A stretch of DNA of 64,000 nt. Origin: JBBKWH01 sp037968855. GTDB lineage: Bacteria > Pseudomonadota > Gammaproteobacteria > Pseudomonadales > Moraxellaceae. The stretch lies in the NCBI GenBank assembly GCA_037968855.1, contig JBBKWH010000021.1, positions 5,472 through 69,471 on the forward strand, given 5' to 3'. Below are positions 1-9,034 of the stretch, piece after piece (position 1 is the first letter of the stretch; each line of letters opens with the position of its first letter). Below the pieces are notes generated by a model. That model ran no database searches. It was given only the letters and a program-made list of their open reading frames with translations, and had not been told where the DNA came from. A program made the translations under genes and the position numbers.

Positions 1-992
1 CTGCGCCAATCTTAATGACCCGTGGCAACCTGAATAACGACCTTGGCGTACCGATGATGCTGCTAGAGCTTGAGGCCAAGCAGCAATACGCGGTGATGGA
101 GTTGGGGGCCAACCACTTGGGTGAGATTGCCTATACCACAGCGTTGGTGCAGCCACAGGTGGCCGGTGTGCTGAATATTGGCACGGCGCATGTGGGTGAG
201 TTTGGCGGACGTGACGGCATTGCACGCGCCAAGTCAGAAATTTTTAGCGGTTTGCCTGCTGATGGCGTGGCGGTGTTGCCGGTCGATGGCGAGTTTATTG
301 AGGTGGTCGCGGCTGCGGCTGCACCGTATCAGCAGATTCGCTTTGGCACGGGTGGCGAGGTTTGGGCTGAGGCGGTCGAGCTGTTGGCAGATCGTTGTCG
401 CTTTATCTTGTGTACCTCGGCGCAGCAGTGTGCGGTCGAATTGCCATTTGCAGGTGCACACAATATTGATAATGCCTTGGCCGCAGCGGCGTTTGCCTTA
501 GCGTTTGATATCCCAGTCACTCAGATTGCCCAAGGGTTAAGCCAAGCGAGCAACATTAAAGGTCGTTTGGCATTTATTCGCCGCGATGCATTGACCTTGA
601 TTGATGATACTTACAATGCCAATCCGCATTCGATGCGCGCTGCTGCACAAGTGCTATGCGCGCAAGACGGTTTGCGCGTCATGCTGACCGGCGATATTGG
701 CGAGCTTGGCGAGATTGCGGCCCAAGAGCATTACGCCTTGGGTGCGGCGCTGGCCTTACTACCCATTGATCATCTGTTGAGTGTTGGTCAATATGCGCCA
801 GATGTGTACGCCGGTTGGCAGTCGGTGCGTGCCACAGGAGCCGCAGCGTATACCGATAAGGCCAGTTTATTGCAGGGATTGCGAGCCATTGTTGAGCCTA
901 TGGTGGCGCAGGATTATCCGGTTGCTTGTTTGTTTAAAGGCTCGCGTACTGCGACCATGGAAACCCTGATTAGCGATCTACTGGCAGGCTAA
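1..992 (+). CDS. murF: UDP-N-acetylmuramoyl-tripeptide--D-alanyl-D-alanine ligase MurF (5' end outside window)
   Basis: MurF adds D-Ala-D-Ala to UDP-MurNAc-tripeptide in the cytoplasm, the last soluble step before lipid I. About 329 residues are visible. The reading frame is open to the window edge, and the text just inside it (PILMTRGNLNNDLGVP) matches the region shortly after the ATP-binding loop of Mur ligases, so roughly the first 120 residues and the start lie outside. Visible Mur ligase marks are ELGANHLGEI, the central DDTYNANPHSM block and a C-terminal FKGSRT motif. mraY follows after 57 bases in the standard dcw order. The family call is secure; only the 5' end is missing. Confidence 0.97.
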   Translation, partial: APILMTRGNLNNDLGVPMMLLELEAKQQYAVMELGANHLGEIAYTTALVQPQVAGVLNIGTAHVGEFGGRDGIARAKSEIFSGLPADGVAVLPVDGEFIEVVAAAAAPYQQIRFGTGGEVWAEAVELLADRCRFILCTSAQQCAVELPFAGAHNIDNALAAAAFALAFDIPVTQIAQGLSQASNIKGRLAFIRRDALTLIDDTYNANPHSMRAAAQVLCAQDGLRVMLTGDIGELGEIAAQEHYALGAALALLPIDHLLSVGQYAPDVYAGWQSVRATGAAAYTDKASLLQGLRAIVEPMVAQDYPVACLFKGSRTATMETLISDLLAG

Positions 993-1049
993 TATGGCGG
1001 CCAATACCCCGTTGATTTTTTAGATTGCTGACCTTTTGGAGACACCCGA

Positions 1050-2168
1050 ATGCTGCTGTGGCTGTTTGAACGATTAGGTCAGTACGACCACACGTTTATG
1101 GTATTTAAATACCTGACCTTACGCGCCATGTTGTCGGTGTTGACCGCTTTGGTGTTTAGCATGTTGCTTGGGCCGTATGTGATCGACAAGCTACGCGCGC
1201 TAAAGTTTGGTCAAGCCGTGCGTACCGACGGCCCACAGACCCATCTGGTCAAAAATGGCACGCCGACCATGGGTGGCATTTTGATTTTGGTCAGTATTGG
1301 CCTAAGTGTGTTGCTGTGGTCAGATCTAACCAACCCCTACGTCTGGATTGTACTGGGCGTGATGGTGGTGTTTGGTGCGGTCGGTTGGATGGATGACTGG
1401 CTGAAGATCAAGCATAAAGATCCCAAAGGACTACCAGCCCGCAAAAAATATTTTTGGACCTCGGTCGGTGCCTTGGGTGCAGGCATTGCCTTGTATGCCA
1501 TTTCGCAGCGGACTGGCTCGACTCAAGCTAGCGCCGATATGCTCAATTTACTGATTCCAATCTTTAAAAACTGGACTATTCCATTGTCCGCCGTACCAAT
1601 GGGGCTGGGCTTTATTGGTTTTACTTATCTGGTGATCAATGGCGCGAGTAATGCGGTTAACTTAACCGATGGCTTGGATGGCTTGGCCATTATGCCGGTG
1701 GTAATGGTGGCGGCAGCGATTGGCGCATTTGCCTATCTAACCGGCGATCTACGTTATGCGCATTATCTCAGCTTGCCATACGTCAGTTATGCCAGCGAGT
1801 TGATCATTATTTGCGGGGCAATGATTGGCGCAGGTTTGGGGTTTTTGTGGTTTAACGCCCATCCAGCACAGGTGTTTATGGGCGATGTGGGCGCGCTAAC
1901 ATTAGGGGCGATGCTGGGCACCATGGCGGTGATGGTTCGGCAAGAAATTGCCTTTGCCATTATGGGTGGTTTATTTGTCGCCTCGGCGGTCTCGGTGTTC
2001 TTGCAGGTAGGTTCTTATAAGCTACGCAAAAAGCGGATTTTCTTGATGGCACCGATTCATCATCACTTTGAACTAAAAGGGGTCAAAGAAACCCAAGTGG
2101 TGATTCGCTCGTGGATTATCACGATTATTTTAGTCTTAATCGGCTTAATGACCATTAAGCTGCGCTAA
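1050..2168 (+). CDS. mraY: phospho-N-acetylmuramoyl-pentapeptide-transferase MraY
   Basis: MraY transfers phospho-MurNAc-pentapeptide from UDP to undecaprenyl phosphate, making lipid I at the inner membrane. The 372-residue length suits the family, and about ten hydrophobic segments are visible. Diagnostic motifs are the DD pair near residue 115 (MDDWLKIKHKDPKGLPARKK), NLTDGLDGLA near 205 and the histidine motif HHHFELKG near 330. The ATG is preceded by a GGAG at a good distance. It lies downstream of murF. murD and ftsW, which usually follow mraY, are absent here. Confidence 0.98.
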   Translation: MLLWLFERLGQYDHTFMVFKYLTLRAMLSVLTALVFSMLLGPYVIDKLRALKFGQAVRTDGPQTHLVKNGTPTMGGILILVSIGLSVLLWSDLTNPYVWIVLGVMVVFGAVGWMDDWLKIKHKDPKGLPARKKYFWTSVGALGAGIALYAISQRTGSTQASADMLNLLIPIFKNWTIPLSAVPMGLGFIGFTYLVINGASNAVNLTDGLDGLAIMPVVMVAAAIGAFAYLTGDLRYAHYLSLPYVSYASELIIICGAMIGAGLGFLWFNAHPAQVFMGDVGALTLGAMLGTMAVMVRQEIAFAIMGGLFVASAVSVFLQVGSYKLRKKRIFLMAPIHHHFELKGVKETQVVIRSWIITIILVLIGLMTIKLR

Positions 2169-2179
2169 ATACTAGATGG

Positions 2180-2214
2180 CTATGTGATAGGTGAATGTTA
2201 ATTCTGTCACATAG
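2180..2214. other. perfect 8-bp inverted repeat after mraY
   Basis: CTATGTGA and TCACATAG face each other across 19 bases just after the mraY stop. A loose T-rich stretch follows. This could be a weak transcription end or mRNA-stabilising hairpin for the murF-mraY transcript, or an operator for the next gene. The TGTGA/TCACA halves are too far apart for a CRP site. Confidence 0.35.
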
Positions 2215-2292
2215 TTGTCTTGGTTTTTGTCAGAATAGCTTCACAATAAGACTCTACCCTATAGGCTGTTCCTTTGACCAAGGATGGCCAAA

Positions 2293-2985
2293 ATGAGTGC
2301 CTTCGTTGCTGAAAACAGCCTAAATTTCCCGCAGTTTCGCAAAACATCTCGCGCCCACGAAGCGCTCAATCGCCGTGATCGACAGCTCTCCAGCCGATTG
2401 CGGCATTTGTTGTTATTGATCGACCGAAGCGATACCGCTAGCCGTGGCTTACGTCAGTCACTGATGACCCAAGAAAACCTAGATGCCTTGCTGCGTCTGT
2501 CACTGATCGAACCTATCGAACCCGCTGCGACAGAGCAATCAGCACCGATTGACAGGGTTGAAGCGGTAACGGATACGATGCCTGCATTACGTGTCGTATT
2601 AGATCAGCCAGCGCAACCACTAGCAGATAATCTTGATCCAGAGCCAATCAGTACCGCAGCCTTGATTGCAGAATTTGAGCAAGCAGTACAGCAAGCTGAA
2701 TATCAAGAACAGCAAGCCAACCAGTATCAAACTCAACCACAACACGCTCAAGTACAGACCGTACTGGCGATGGTGGAGGTTCAACAGTTAATGATCCAAA
2801 GTCTGCGACAAGCCTGTGGGTTGTTGGCGGCAGGCTTAATGCGCGAGATTGACGCGGCGCAAAGTATTGATCAGCTACATCGCTGTCAGGGCCGCTGGAA
2901 AATGACCTTGCTCGACAGTCGTTTTGATCGTGGACAGATTGATCAGTGGATTGATCAGGTCTCGCTATCCATTCGGTCGCATTAG
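2293..2985 (+). CDS. conserved protein of unknown function
   Basis: I do not recognise a named family. The protein is about 230 residues, without signal peptide or membrane segments. The N-terminal part (LSSRLRHLLLLIDRSDTASR) looks like a short helical module seen in some regulatory proteins where a sentence like 'LLLLIDG' precedes a winged-helix-like fold; this is only a resemblance. The middle is rich in Gln, Glu and Ala (a likely flexible linker), and the last 80 residues look helical. The start is set by AAGGA at 2279-2283, nine bases before the ATG at 2293; the in-frame ATG at 2284 directly abuts it. It stands alone between mraY and rlmA. Confidence 0.7.
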   Translation: MSAFVAENSLNFPQFRKTSRAHEALNRRDRQLSSRLRHLLLLIDRSDTASRGLRQSLMTQENLDALLRLSLIEPIEPAATEQSAPIDRVEAVTDTMPALRVVLDQPAQPLADNLDPEPISTAALIAEFEQAVQQAEYQEQQANQYQTQPQHAQVQTVLAMVEVQQLMIQSLRQACGLLAAGLMREIDAAQSIDQLHRCQGRWKMTLLDSRFDRGQIDQWIDQVSLSIRSH

Positions 2986-3081
2986 CATGGGCTGGTCTTG
3001 TGCGACTGTTGCATGCAGTCAGCGGTGTCTAGATCGAAGTTTGCTATCATGCGGCTCTATTTTTTGCGCAGTTGACCCATC

Positions 3082-3984
3082 ATGGCCGATCTACCCTGTA
3101 TCACCGCAACGGATACCGCGCAGGCCATGCTGGATCATGGGTTGATTTGTCCGATCTGTCAGGCGGCATTGCAGATTGCGCCCAAAGTGTGGCAATGCAC
3201 AGCGGGCCATTGCTTTGATGTGGCGCGTGAGGGTTACGTCAATCTGCTGCCGGTTCAGCACAAAAAAAGCCGCTCACCGGGTGATACCGCCGAGGCCGTT
3301 GCGGCACGTCGTGCCTTTTTGGCCGCGGGGCATTATCAGCCGTTGCGTGATGTGGTGGTGGCACAACTTGCCCAACTGTCGGCCCAGCGTGTATTAGATT
3401 TGGGCTGCGGCGAAGGCTATTACAGCAGCGCCATGCAAAGCGTTGCACCGTGGTTAATGGGCTTGGATATTGCCAAACCTGCCATTCAAACGGCAGCCAA
3501 GCGCTACAAGTCGATTCATTGGGTGGTAGGCAGTGGCGTCTTGCTGCCGTTGGCCAGTGCCAGTATCGATGTGGTGACCAGCTTGTTTAGCCCTTTACCC
3601 GTAGCCGAGATGCAGCGAGTGTTAAGGGCGGACGGTCATGTGATTGTGGCCACACCTGCACCTGATCATCTGTGGTCAATCCGCGAGGCCTTGTTTGATG
3701 AAGTACGCGCGCATGAGCCGGATAAATTTTTGACCCATTTGGCTCCCAGTTTTGCTTTGATTGAACAGATTGAGGTGCGTGTGCCATTGCAGCTCGCGCA
3801 AGCCGATCTGGGGCATTTGGTCGCCATGACCCCATATGCGTGGAAAGCCAAAGCAGACAAACGTGCCGCCTTGGAGTCCAATCGTTCGTTTACAACCGAG
3901 GCGGTGTTTCGGGTATTGGTATTGCAAAAAACGGCCAAGATCGACATTCCACCAGCGTCTGTATCTGACACGCGTACAGACTAA
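3082..3984 (+). CDS. rlmA: 23S rRNA (guanine-N1)-methyltransferase RlmA
   Basis: RlmA (RrmA) methylates N1 of a guanine in helix 35 of 23S rRNA (G745 in E. coli). The N-terminus carries the family's zinc-binding pattern: CPIC near residues 19-22, a later Cys (WQCTAGHCFD), then REGYVNLL. A class I SAM-binding motif follows (VLDLGCGEGYYS near 107-118), with SLFSPLP as the family's version of motif IV. The length of 300 is close to the usual 270-290. It is convergent with the antiporter gene, whose end lies 32 bases away. Confidence 0.92.
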   Translation: MADLPCITATDTAQAMLDHGLICPICQAALQIAPKVWQCTAGHCFDVAREGYVNLLPVQHKKSRSPGDTAEAVAARRAFLAAGHYQPLRDVVVAQLAQLSAQRVLDLGCGEGYYSSAMQSVAPWLMGLDIAKPAIQTAAKRYKSIHWVVGSGVLLPLASASIDVVTSLFSPLPVAEMQRVLRADGHVIVATPAPDHLWSIREALFDEVRAHEPDKFLTHLAPSFALIEQIEVRVPLQLAQADLGHLVAMTPYAWKAKADKRAALESNRSFTTEAVFRVLVLQKTAKIDIPPASVSDTRTD

Positions 3985-4016
3985 GGATGACCTGTGCAAA
4001 CCAATCATTAGGGGAC

Positions 4017-5288
4017 TTACAGGTCTTTGGAGTACCGATCAATCCGCTGCATGACTGGAATCGCACTTAAGCCATGCAGCAGGGACGACATCACCAGTAC
4101 CGTAATCAACGTGGCCCATAGGGTCGTGGTTTGAGTAAACGAGCCATGCCCCAGCGCATAGGCCAAATAATAAATCGACCCCAAGCCACGAATGCCATAA
4201 AACGAAATGGCGGCTTTATCCTGCCATGGCCACGTACAGCCCAACATGCCGACCATACCGGCTAACGGTCGAACCACCACGATCAGGAGTAGCGACAAAA
4301 TCACCATGTTAAGGGTAATCCACGGCCAGACCGATACCGCCAAGCCACCCAGTACAAACAACGTCAGTACCGTGATGCCATGCTCTAAATTTTCGGTAAA
4401 ACCAAACAGCGTATTGTTGTATTCGTGCTTGTAGGCGTAGCGGCGCACCACAAAAGCACCGACAAAAGCCGCAATAAAACCATAGCCACCCAATAGCTCG
4501 GTCGCGCCATACACCACAAAGAACAGGCACAGGGCAAATACACCCATACTCGATTCGGCAATCGGCGCTTTTTTGGGAAAACAATAAAACAAAAACCCCA
4601 GCACCCGACCCAATAACGCACCCATCACAACGCCAACAATCACCCGATACAGCACATCGCGTAGCATCCACGTCGAAAACCATGAGGTCTGCGAGTCCCA
4701 GCCATAGACCGACATGGCAATGGCCAGATAAACAAATGGAAACGCCAAACCATCGTTTAAACCAGCCTCGCTGGTTAAGGCAAAGCGTACCCGATTGCCA
4801 TCGCCTTGATTGGGTGGACCAACTTGCAAGTCACCCGCCAAGACTGGATCAGTGGGTGCCAAGATTGCACCGAGTAATAGCGCGGCAGCAAAGCCTAAGC
4901 CCAATACTTGTGACCCCAGCCACGTCATGAGCACAATACAAATTGGCATAGTGACCAACAGTAAGCGCAGCGTGACTGTCCATGCGCCGTGTTTACGCTG
5001 ATCAATTTTGAGTCCGGCACCGACCAAGGAAATCACCACCACCGTCTCGGTCAGGCGCTCCCAAAACAGGCGGGATGAAGGCGAAAATGGCACGGGCACA
5101 TGTAGGTCAGGATGCAAACCAAACAGCAGCGCACCCATACCCATAAAAATGAGCGGAAAAGTATAAAAACGTTTGAGGGTCATTTGCGGAATCATGACAC
5201 CCAGCAGCAAGGCCAAACCCAACACCAACATGGCCAACTCATAGGCCGAGAAGTGCAACCAACTACCCCAAAGGTCTGCCTCGTACAT
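4017..5288 (-). CDS. NhaP-type cation:proton antiporter (CPA1 family)
   Basis: This is an inner-membrane monovalent cation/H+ antiporter with about 12 hydrophobic segments over 423 residues. The motif LLGAILAPTDPVLAGDLQVGPP is typical of NhaP/NHE-type exchangers, with the paired acidic residues of segment 5/6 in SEAGLNDGLAFPF. It lacks the long cytosolic tail found in many relatives. The start has GGGAG nine bases upstream. It is the last gene of a same-strand run (pepA-holC-unknown-antiporter) with a 99-base gap before it, so it may also have its own promoter. Whether it carries Na+, Li+ or K+ cannot be read from the sequence. Confidence 0.9.
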   Translation of the reverse strand: MYEADLWGSWLHFSAYELAMLVLGLALLLGVMIPQMTLKRFYTFPLIFMGMGALLFGLHPDLHVPVPFSPSSRLFWERLTETVVVISLVGAGLKIDQRKHGAWTVTLRLLLVTMPICIVLMTWLGSQVLGLGFAAALLLGAILAPTDPVLAGDLQVGPPNQGDGNRVRFALTSEAGLNDGLAFPFVYLAIAMSVYGWDSQTSWFSTWMLRDVLYRVIVGVVMGALLGRVLGFLFYCFPKKAPIAESSMGVFALCLFFVVYGATELLGGYGFIAAFVGAFVVRRYAYKHEYNNTLFGFTENLEHGITVLTLFVLGGLAVSVWPWITLNMVILSLLLIVVVRPLAGMVGMLGCTWPWQDKAAISFYGIRGLGSIYYLAYALGHGSFTQTTTLWATLITVLVMSSLLHGLSAIPVMQRIDRYSKDL

Positions 5289-5387
5289 GCGTCGATATCT
5301 CCCTGATCTATCACCTGTTATGACAGGTCAAGCAGCATGGGTCATGGCATCAACAGTGGGCAAAGTGCAATGTTTTGCAACGACAGG

Positions 5388-5828
5388 CTAAGATTTGCTG
5401 GAGATTGCGGATGACTGTTCTGCTGGTGTTGCCTGCTGTGTGGGCTGTGCTGCGGTGTCATGCTGAGCCAATACCTCCTGCATTTGTTGATACAGCCACT
5501 CGCGCAATTGTGTGCGAATCGGGTCTAAGGCTTGCTCAATCAGATCATCTGCTTCGCGCAAAAAGCGCTTTTTGAGATCGGCAGCAATCGCGGTTTGTGT
5601 TGGCTTGACAGGTAAAGAGGTTGTGGCCGCACGCGCAACGAAGGTCTGCATGTCGGCTTGCATGTCTAAGCTGGGAAGGGCATCTTCTTGTGCTTGCCAA
5701 TCGGCAAACACCGTTTGTGGCTCAAGCAAATGACAGATGCCGTTTAATTCATCATAAATCCGTTGGCGCACAGCATCAGGTGCCGCCAGCCAGCGGGTGG
5801 GAAAATCTCTGCCTAATTCTAAGGCCAT
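5388..5828 (-). CDS. conserved hypothetical protein in the pepA-holC group
   Basis: Function unknown. The protein has 146 residues and no membrane segment. It begins MALELGRDFPTRWLAAPDAV, has a predicted helical region around residues 85-130 (rich in Leu, Arg, Glu and Gln), and ends in a Gln/Ala/Thr/Ser tail. It lies 36 bases downstream of holC on the same strand, so it is probably co-transcribed. In Acinetobacter-like genomes a hypothetical gene occurs at this place, but that is memory and not shown by the sequence. Confidence 0.7.
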   Translation of the reverse strand: MALELGRDFPTRWLAAPDAVRQRIYDELNGICHLLEPQTVFADWQAQEDALPSLDMQADMQTFVARAATTSLPVKPTQTAIAADLKKRFLREADDLIEQALDPIRTQLREWLYQQMQEVLAQHDTAAQPTQQATPAEQSSAISSKS

Positions 5829-5864
5829 GACTATCGTCCTTTATGCGGTCGTATGATCGGCAGG

Positions 5865-6278
5865 TTAGGTTTTGACATGATGGGTGTCTGGACTTAAGCC
5901 TTGTTGCCGATAAGCTTTAAAACGCAGCCGCCCGTGTTGTTTGGCGGCGTCATCCATTCCAATAATTTCTAAAACCCGCTCTAGCGCAGGATGATTGATC
6001 GCATCAAGGCCTAAGTTTAGACAGCAGCCATCAAAACCCTGTGGCACTTCTAATCCCAAGCACACAGGAGCGTCTAAATCATCAATGGCATGTGGCACAA
6101 AGCTATCAGGCTCAAACTGCCACAGCAATTGATCAAAGGCCTGCATCGCTTGCGGATCATCAAAGCACACAAACAACGGGGTTTGTGCGCCAATCGCCAC
6201 GCGGCGGCACAGGCGACACGCCAGCAACTCTATCGAGAGCGCCGAATTGTCGATCACATAAAAACTCACCTGTGCCAT
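5865..6278 (-). CDS. holC: DNA polymerase III chi subunit HolC
   Basis: HolC (chi) links the clamp loader to single-strand binding protein at the replication fork. The 137-residue protein opens with the family pattern (VSFYVIDNSALSIELLACRLCRRVA). It has the internal PLFVCFDDPQAMQAFDQLLW block and the later NLGLDA. It starts 8 bases after the pepA stop, so the two genes are almost certainly one transcript, the arrangement also known from E. coli and relatives. Confidence 0.93.
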   Translation of the reverse strand: MAQVSFYVIDNSALSIELLACRLCRRVAIGAQTPLFVCFDDPQAMQAFDQLLWQFEPDSFVPHAIDDLDAPVCLGLEVPQGFDGCCLNLGLDAINHPALERVLEIIGMDDAAKQHGRLRFKAYRQQGLSPDTHHVKT

Positions 6279-6286
6279 CTATGGGT

Positions 6287-7753
6287 TTAGCCTGCGCTAC
6301 GGGTTTTTAAAAACTGCATCAGCAACGGCACTGGACGACCAGTTGCGCCTTTATTCGCACCCGACAAATGACCTGTACCGGCAATGTCCAAATGCGCCCA
6401 GCGATATTCTTTGGTAAAACGCGCCAAGAAACAAGCGGCGGTAATCGCACCACCATACGGGCCACCGTTACTGATATTGCCAATATCAGCAAATGGCGAA
6501 TCGAGCAATTCTTGATAGTCATCCAATACCGGCAAACGCCAGATGCGGTCATGGATGTCTTGCCCTGCATCAATCAACTCGTTAGCCAATTGATTGTCTG
6601 GGCTAAACATACCCGACAGCACTTTGCCCAAGGCCACAATACATGCGCCAGTCAGCGTGGCGATGTCCACGACGACTTCAGGGTCAAAGCGTTTGATATA
6701 GGTCAGGGTGTCGCACAGTACCAAACGGCCTTCGGCGTCGGTATTGAGAATTTCGACGGTTTGACCGCTCAGTGAGGTGACGATATCGCCGGGGCGAGTG
6801 GCACGACCGGATGGCATATTTTCGGCACAGGCCAGCGCACCGACTACATTGATTGGTAGTTTGGCTACGCACAAGGCTTGCATCACACCCAGCACGGACG
6901 CCGCACCGCACATATCAAACTTCATTTCGTCCATCGCGGCGGCAGGCTTGATTGAGATACCACCGGTATCGAAGGTCACGCCTTTACCGACCAACACCAC
7001 CGGCTTGCTGCTGTCGGTTTTGCCAGTGTATTCCAGCGTCACCAAACGGCCACCACGCTCAGAACCGGTCGATACGGCCAAAAAGGTATGCATACCCAAT
7101 TCACGCATCTGATCTTCATCAAGCACGGTGACTTTCAGCAGGTCTGGGTATTTTTGGCCCAATGCAATGGCTTGATCGGCCATGTATTCGGGGTAGCACA
7201 CATTAGCTGGTTGGTTGGCGACGTTACGCGCCAACGATTGACCCCGATGCACCGCCTGAGCAAAGGCCAAACGCTCGGTCAATACATCGACGCGTTGGCT
7301 ATACAAGGTCATACCCGATAGTTTTTGCTCGGTTTTTTTGCTTTTATAGACTTCAAAGCGATAGCCCGCGTTGGAGAGCGCCAGCGCAAACACTTCAAAC
7401 AAGGCATCCGGCACGGCATCAACCGCCACCACCGCATGACCCGCACGCATCGCCAAGGCCTTGTGAATGCTGGTGGCCAGCGTTTGCGCCTGTCCGCCAG
7501 TCAGTTGCACCAATTGACCCGCGCCCACCAACAGCACTTGTTCAAATGCCGCATCGTCAAGTTGATAAATCGGCAGAGTTTCGCCCAGTTTGCCGCTAAA
7601 GCCTGCCCGTTCAATCTGGGTGCTTAATTGGGCTTGTAGATGCGTCGGTAGCTCAGGATGAGTGGCCGAGAGATGATTGCTATCGACGATCAGTACCAAC
7701 ACATCATGCGCATTGGCTGAAGGAGACAGTTCGCGTTGCAGAGTCAGTTTCAT
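6287..7753 (-). CDS. pepA: leucyl aminopeptidase PepA
   Basis: PepA is a di-metal M17 aminopeptidase that removes N-terminal residues from peptides; in E. coli it also acts as a DNA-binding accessory factor. The catalytic C-terminal half is intact: VGKGVTFDTGGISIKP (metal and catalytic Lys/Asp), then NTDAEGRLVLCD, the M17 signature, and later GPYGGAITAACFLARF. At 488 residues it has the usual length with a complete N-terminal domain. It is divergent from lptF, with 180 bases between, and heads the run with holC. Confidence 0.97.
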   Translation of the reverse strand: MKLTLQRELSPSANAHDVLVLIVDSNHLSATHPELPTHLQAQLSTQIERAGFSGKLGETLPIYQLDDAAFEQVLLVGAGQLVQLTGGQAQTLATSIHKALAMRAGHAVVAVDAVPDALFEVFALALSNAGYRFEVYKSKKTEQKLSGMTLYSQRVDVLTERLAFAQAVHRGQSLARNVANQPANVCYPEYMADQAIALGQKYPDLLKVTVLDEDQMRELGMHTFLAVSTGSERGGRLVTLEYTGKTDSSKPVVLVGKGVTFDTGGISIKPAAAMDEMKFDMCGAASVLGVMQALCVAKLPINVVGALACAENMPSGRATRPGDIVTSLSGQTVEILNTDAEGRLVLCDTLTYIKRFDPEVVVDIATLTGACIVALGKVLSGMFSPDNQLANELIDAGQDIHDRIWRLPVLDDYQELLDSPFADIGNISNGGPYGGAITAACFLARFTKEYRWAHLDIAGTGHLSGANKGATGRPVPLLMQFLKTRSAG

Positions 7754-7933
7754 AGCTAAGATAACCAGTGATCATAAAAATTCGCGTGTCTGCATTAAAG
7801 CATTGTCTTTCTGGCATTGCCACTTGCCACGAGATTGCCACTGGCTGCTGAACAGTGCGTCAGGTCAAGCGCTATGCAACGGGATACAATCAGGTAAACT
7901 GTTGCACCGCTTCTCATTCGTGGATACGCCATC

Positions 7934-9034
7934 GTGATCATTCGCCGTTATCTGATTCGTCAGGTGGCCAGTACGACATTGGTCGTGACGGCACTGCTGA
8001 CGCTGATCATGATGGGTGGTCGCCTAATCAAGTATTTTGGTGTGGCGGCCCAAGGCCGTATGGATGTCGGTGTCCTGCTGACGATTGTGGCTTATCGCTT
8101 ACCCGATTTTTTGGTGCTGATTTTTCCGTTGGGCGTGTTTGTCGGCTTGATGTTGGTCTTTGGCCGCTTATATGTCGATCACGAAATGGCCGTACTCAAT
8201 AGCAGTGGCGTCAGTCGTGATCGGCTGGGCTTGTTGCTGTGGCCGTTGGTGCTGCTGTTTGTGGTGGTCGAAGCGTTGTTTAGCACTACGGTTGCACCAT
8301 GGGGTGGTCGCCAGTCGGATCAACTGTTTGCCTCACAAGCCTTGCGCAGTGGCTTTGACTTGGTCAGACCCGGTGAGTTTGTCTCTAGCGGTGTGTATAC
8401 CTTATATGCCGGTTCGTTATCAGATGATCGGCGCGAATTGCGCGATATCTTTGTGTATCAACAAGCCCGCAAGACAGGCGAAAAAGACCGCTTAATCTTG
8501 GCCGAGAGTGCCAGTCGAGTGATTGATCCAGAGCAGCGTGCCAGCATTGTCGACTTGGTTAATGGTCGCCAATATCAACTCACCGCAGGCGGGGCAGAAT
8601 ATAACCATGCCGAATTTGCTTACTATCGATTGCGTATTGAGCATGATGTCGATGCGCCAGACAGTAATCTGCGATTAGAGGTGTTGCCGTTTTTAGCGTT
8701 GTTTGAGCGCTTGGATGAGGCTGAGGTTCGTGCAGAGCTTGGCTGGCGCTTGGCCTTGCCGTGGTCTGTATTTTTGGCAGCCGTGTTGGCGATTCCGCTA
8801 TCACAAGTCAGTCCACGTCAGGGGCGTTATATCAAACTGTTTCCGGCGATTATTTTATTTGCCAGTGCGATTATTACTTTAATGGCCATCAAAACACGGG
8901 TTGGTAAAGATCAATTATCGGCATGGGGCTTTGTGGCGGTGGTGGTGGCTTATTTAATGCTGGGGTTGTTTTTGTCCCGACGGCAGCGTTTGTCACCGCG
9001 TGCGGCTAAGCGGATCAAGGAGTCGGCATCATGA
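7934..9034 (+). CDS. lptF: LPS export ABC transporter permease LptF
   Basis: LptF and LptG are the inner-membrane permeases of the LptB2FG transporter that extracts LPS and passes it to LptC. The protein opens with IIRRYLIRQVASTT, has three N-terminal hydrophobic segments, a periplasmic beta-jellyroll region (about residues 115-265) and three C-terminal segments, as in YjgP/YjgQ proteins. The start is GTG. The TGA stop overlaps the lptG ATG (ATGA), so translation is coupled. The length of 366 is normal. Confidence 0.96.
   Translation: MIIRRYLIRQVASTTLVVTALLTLIMMGGRLIKYFGVAAQGRMDVGVLLTIVAYRLPDFLVLIFPLGVFVGLMLVFGRLYVDHEMAVLNSSGVSRDRLGLLLWPLVLLFVVVEALFSTTVAPWGGRQSDQLFASQALRSGFDLVRPGEFVSSGVYTLYAGSLSDDRRELRDIFVYQQARKTGEKDRLILAESASRVIDPEQRASIVDLVNGRQYQLTAGGAEYNHAEFAYYRLRIEHDVDAPDSNLRLEVLPFLALFERLDEAEVRAELGWRLALPWSVFLAAVLAIPLSQVSPRQGRYIKLFPAIILFASAIITLMAIKTRVGKDQLSAWGFVAVVVAYLMLGLFLSRRQRLSPRAAKRIKESAS

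Noticed and set aside
2180..2214. TGTGA...TCACA as a CRP site after mraY
   Set aside because: The half-sites are 19 bases apart instead of six; more likely a hairpin.
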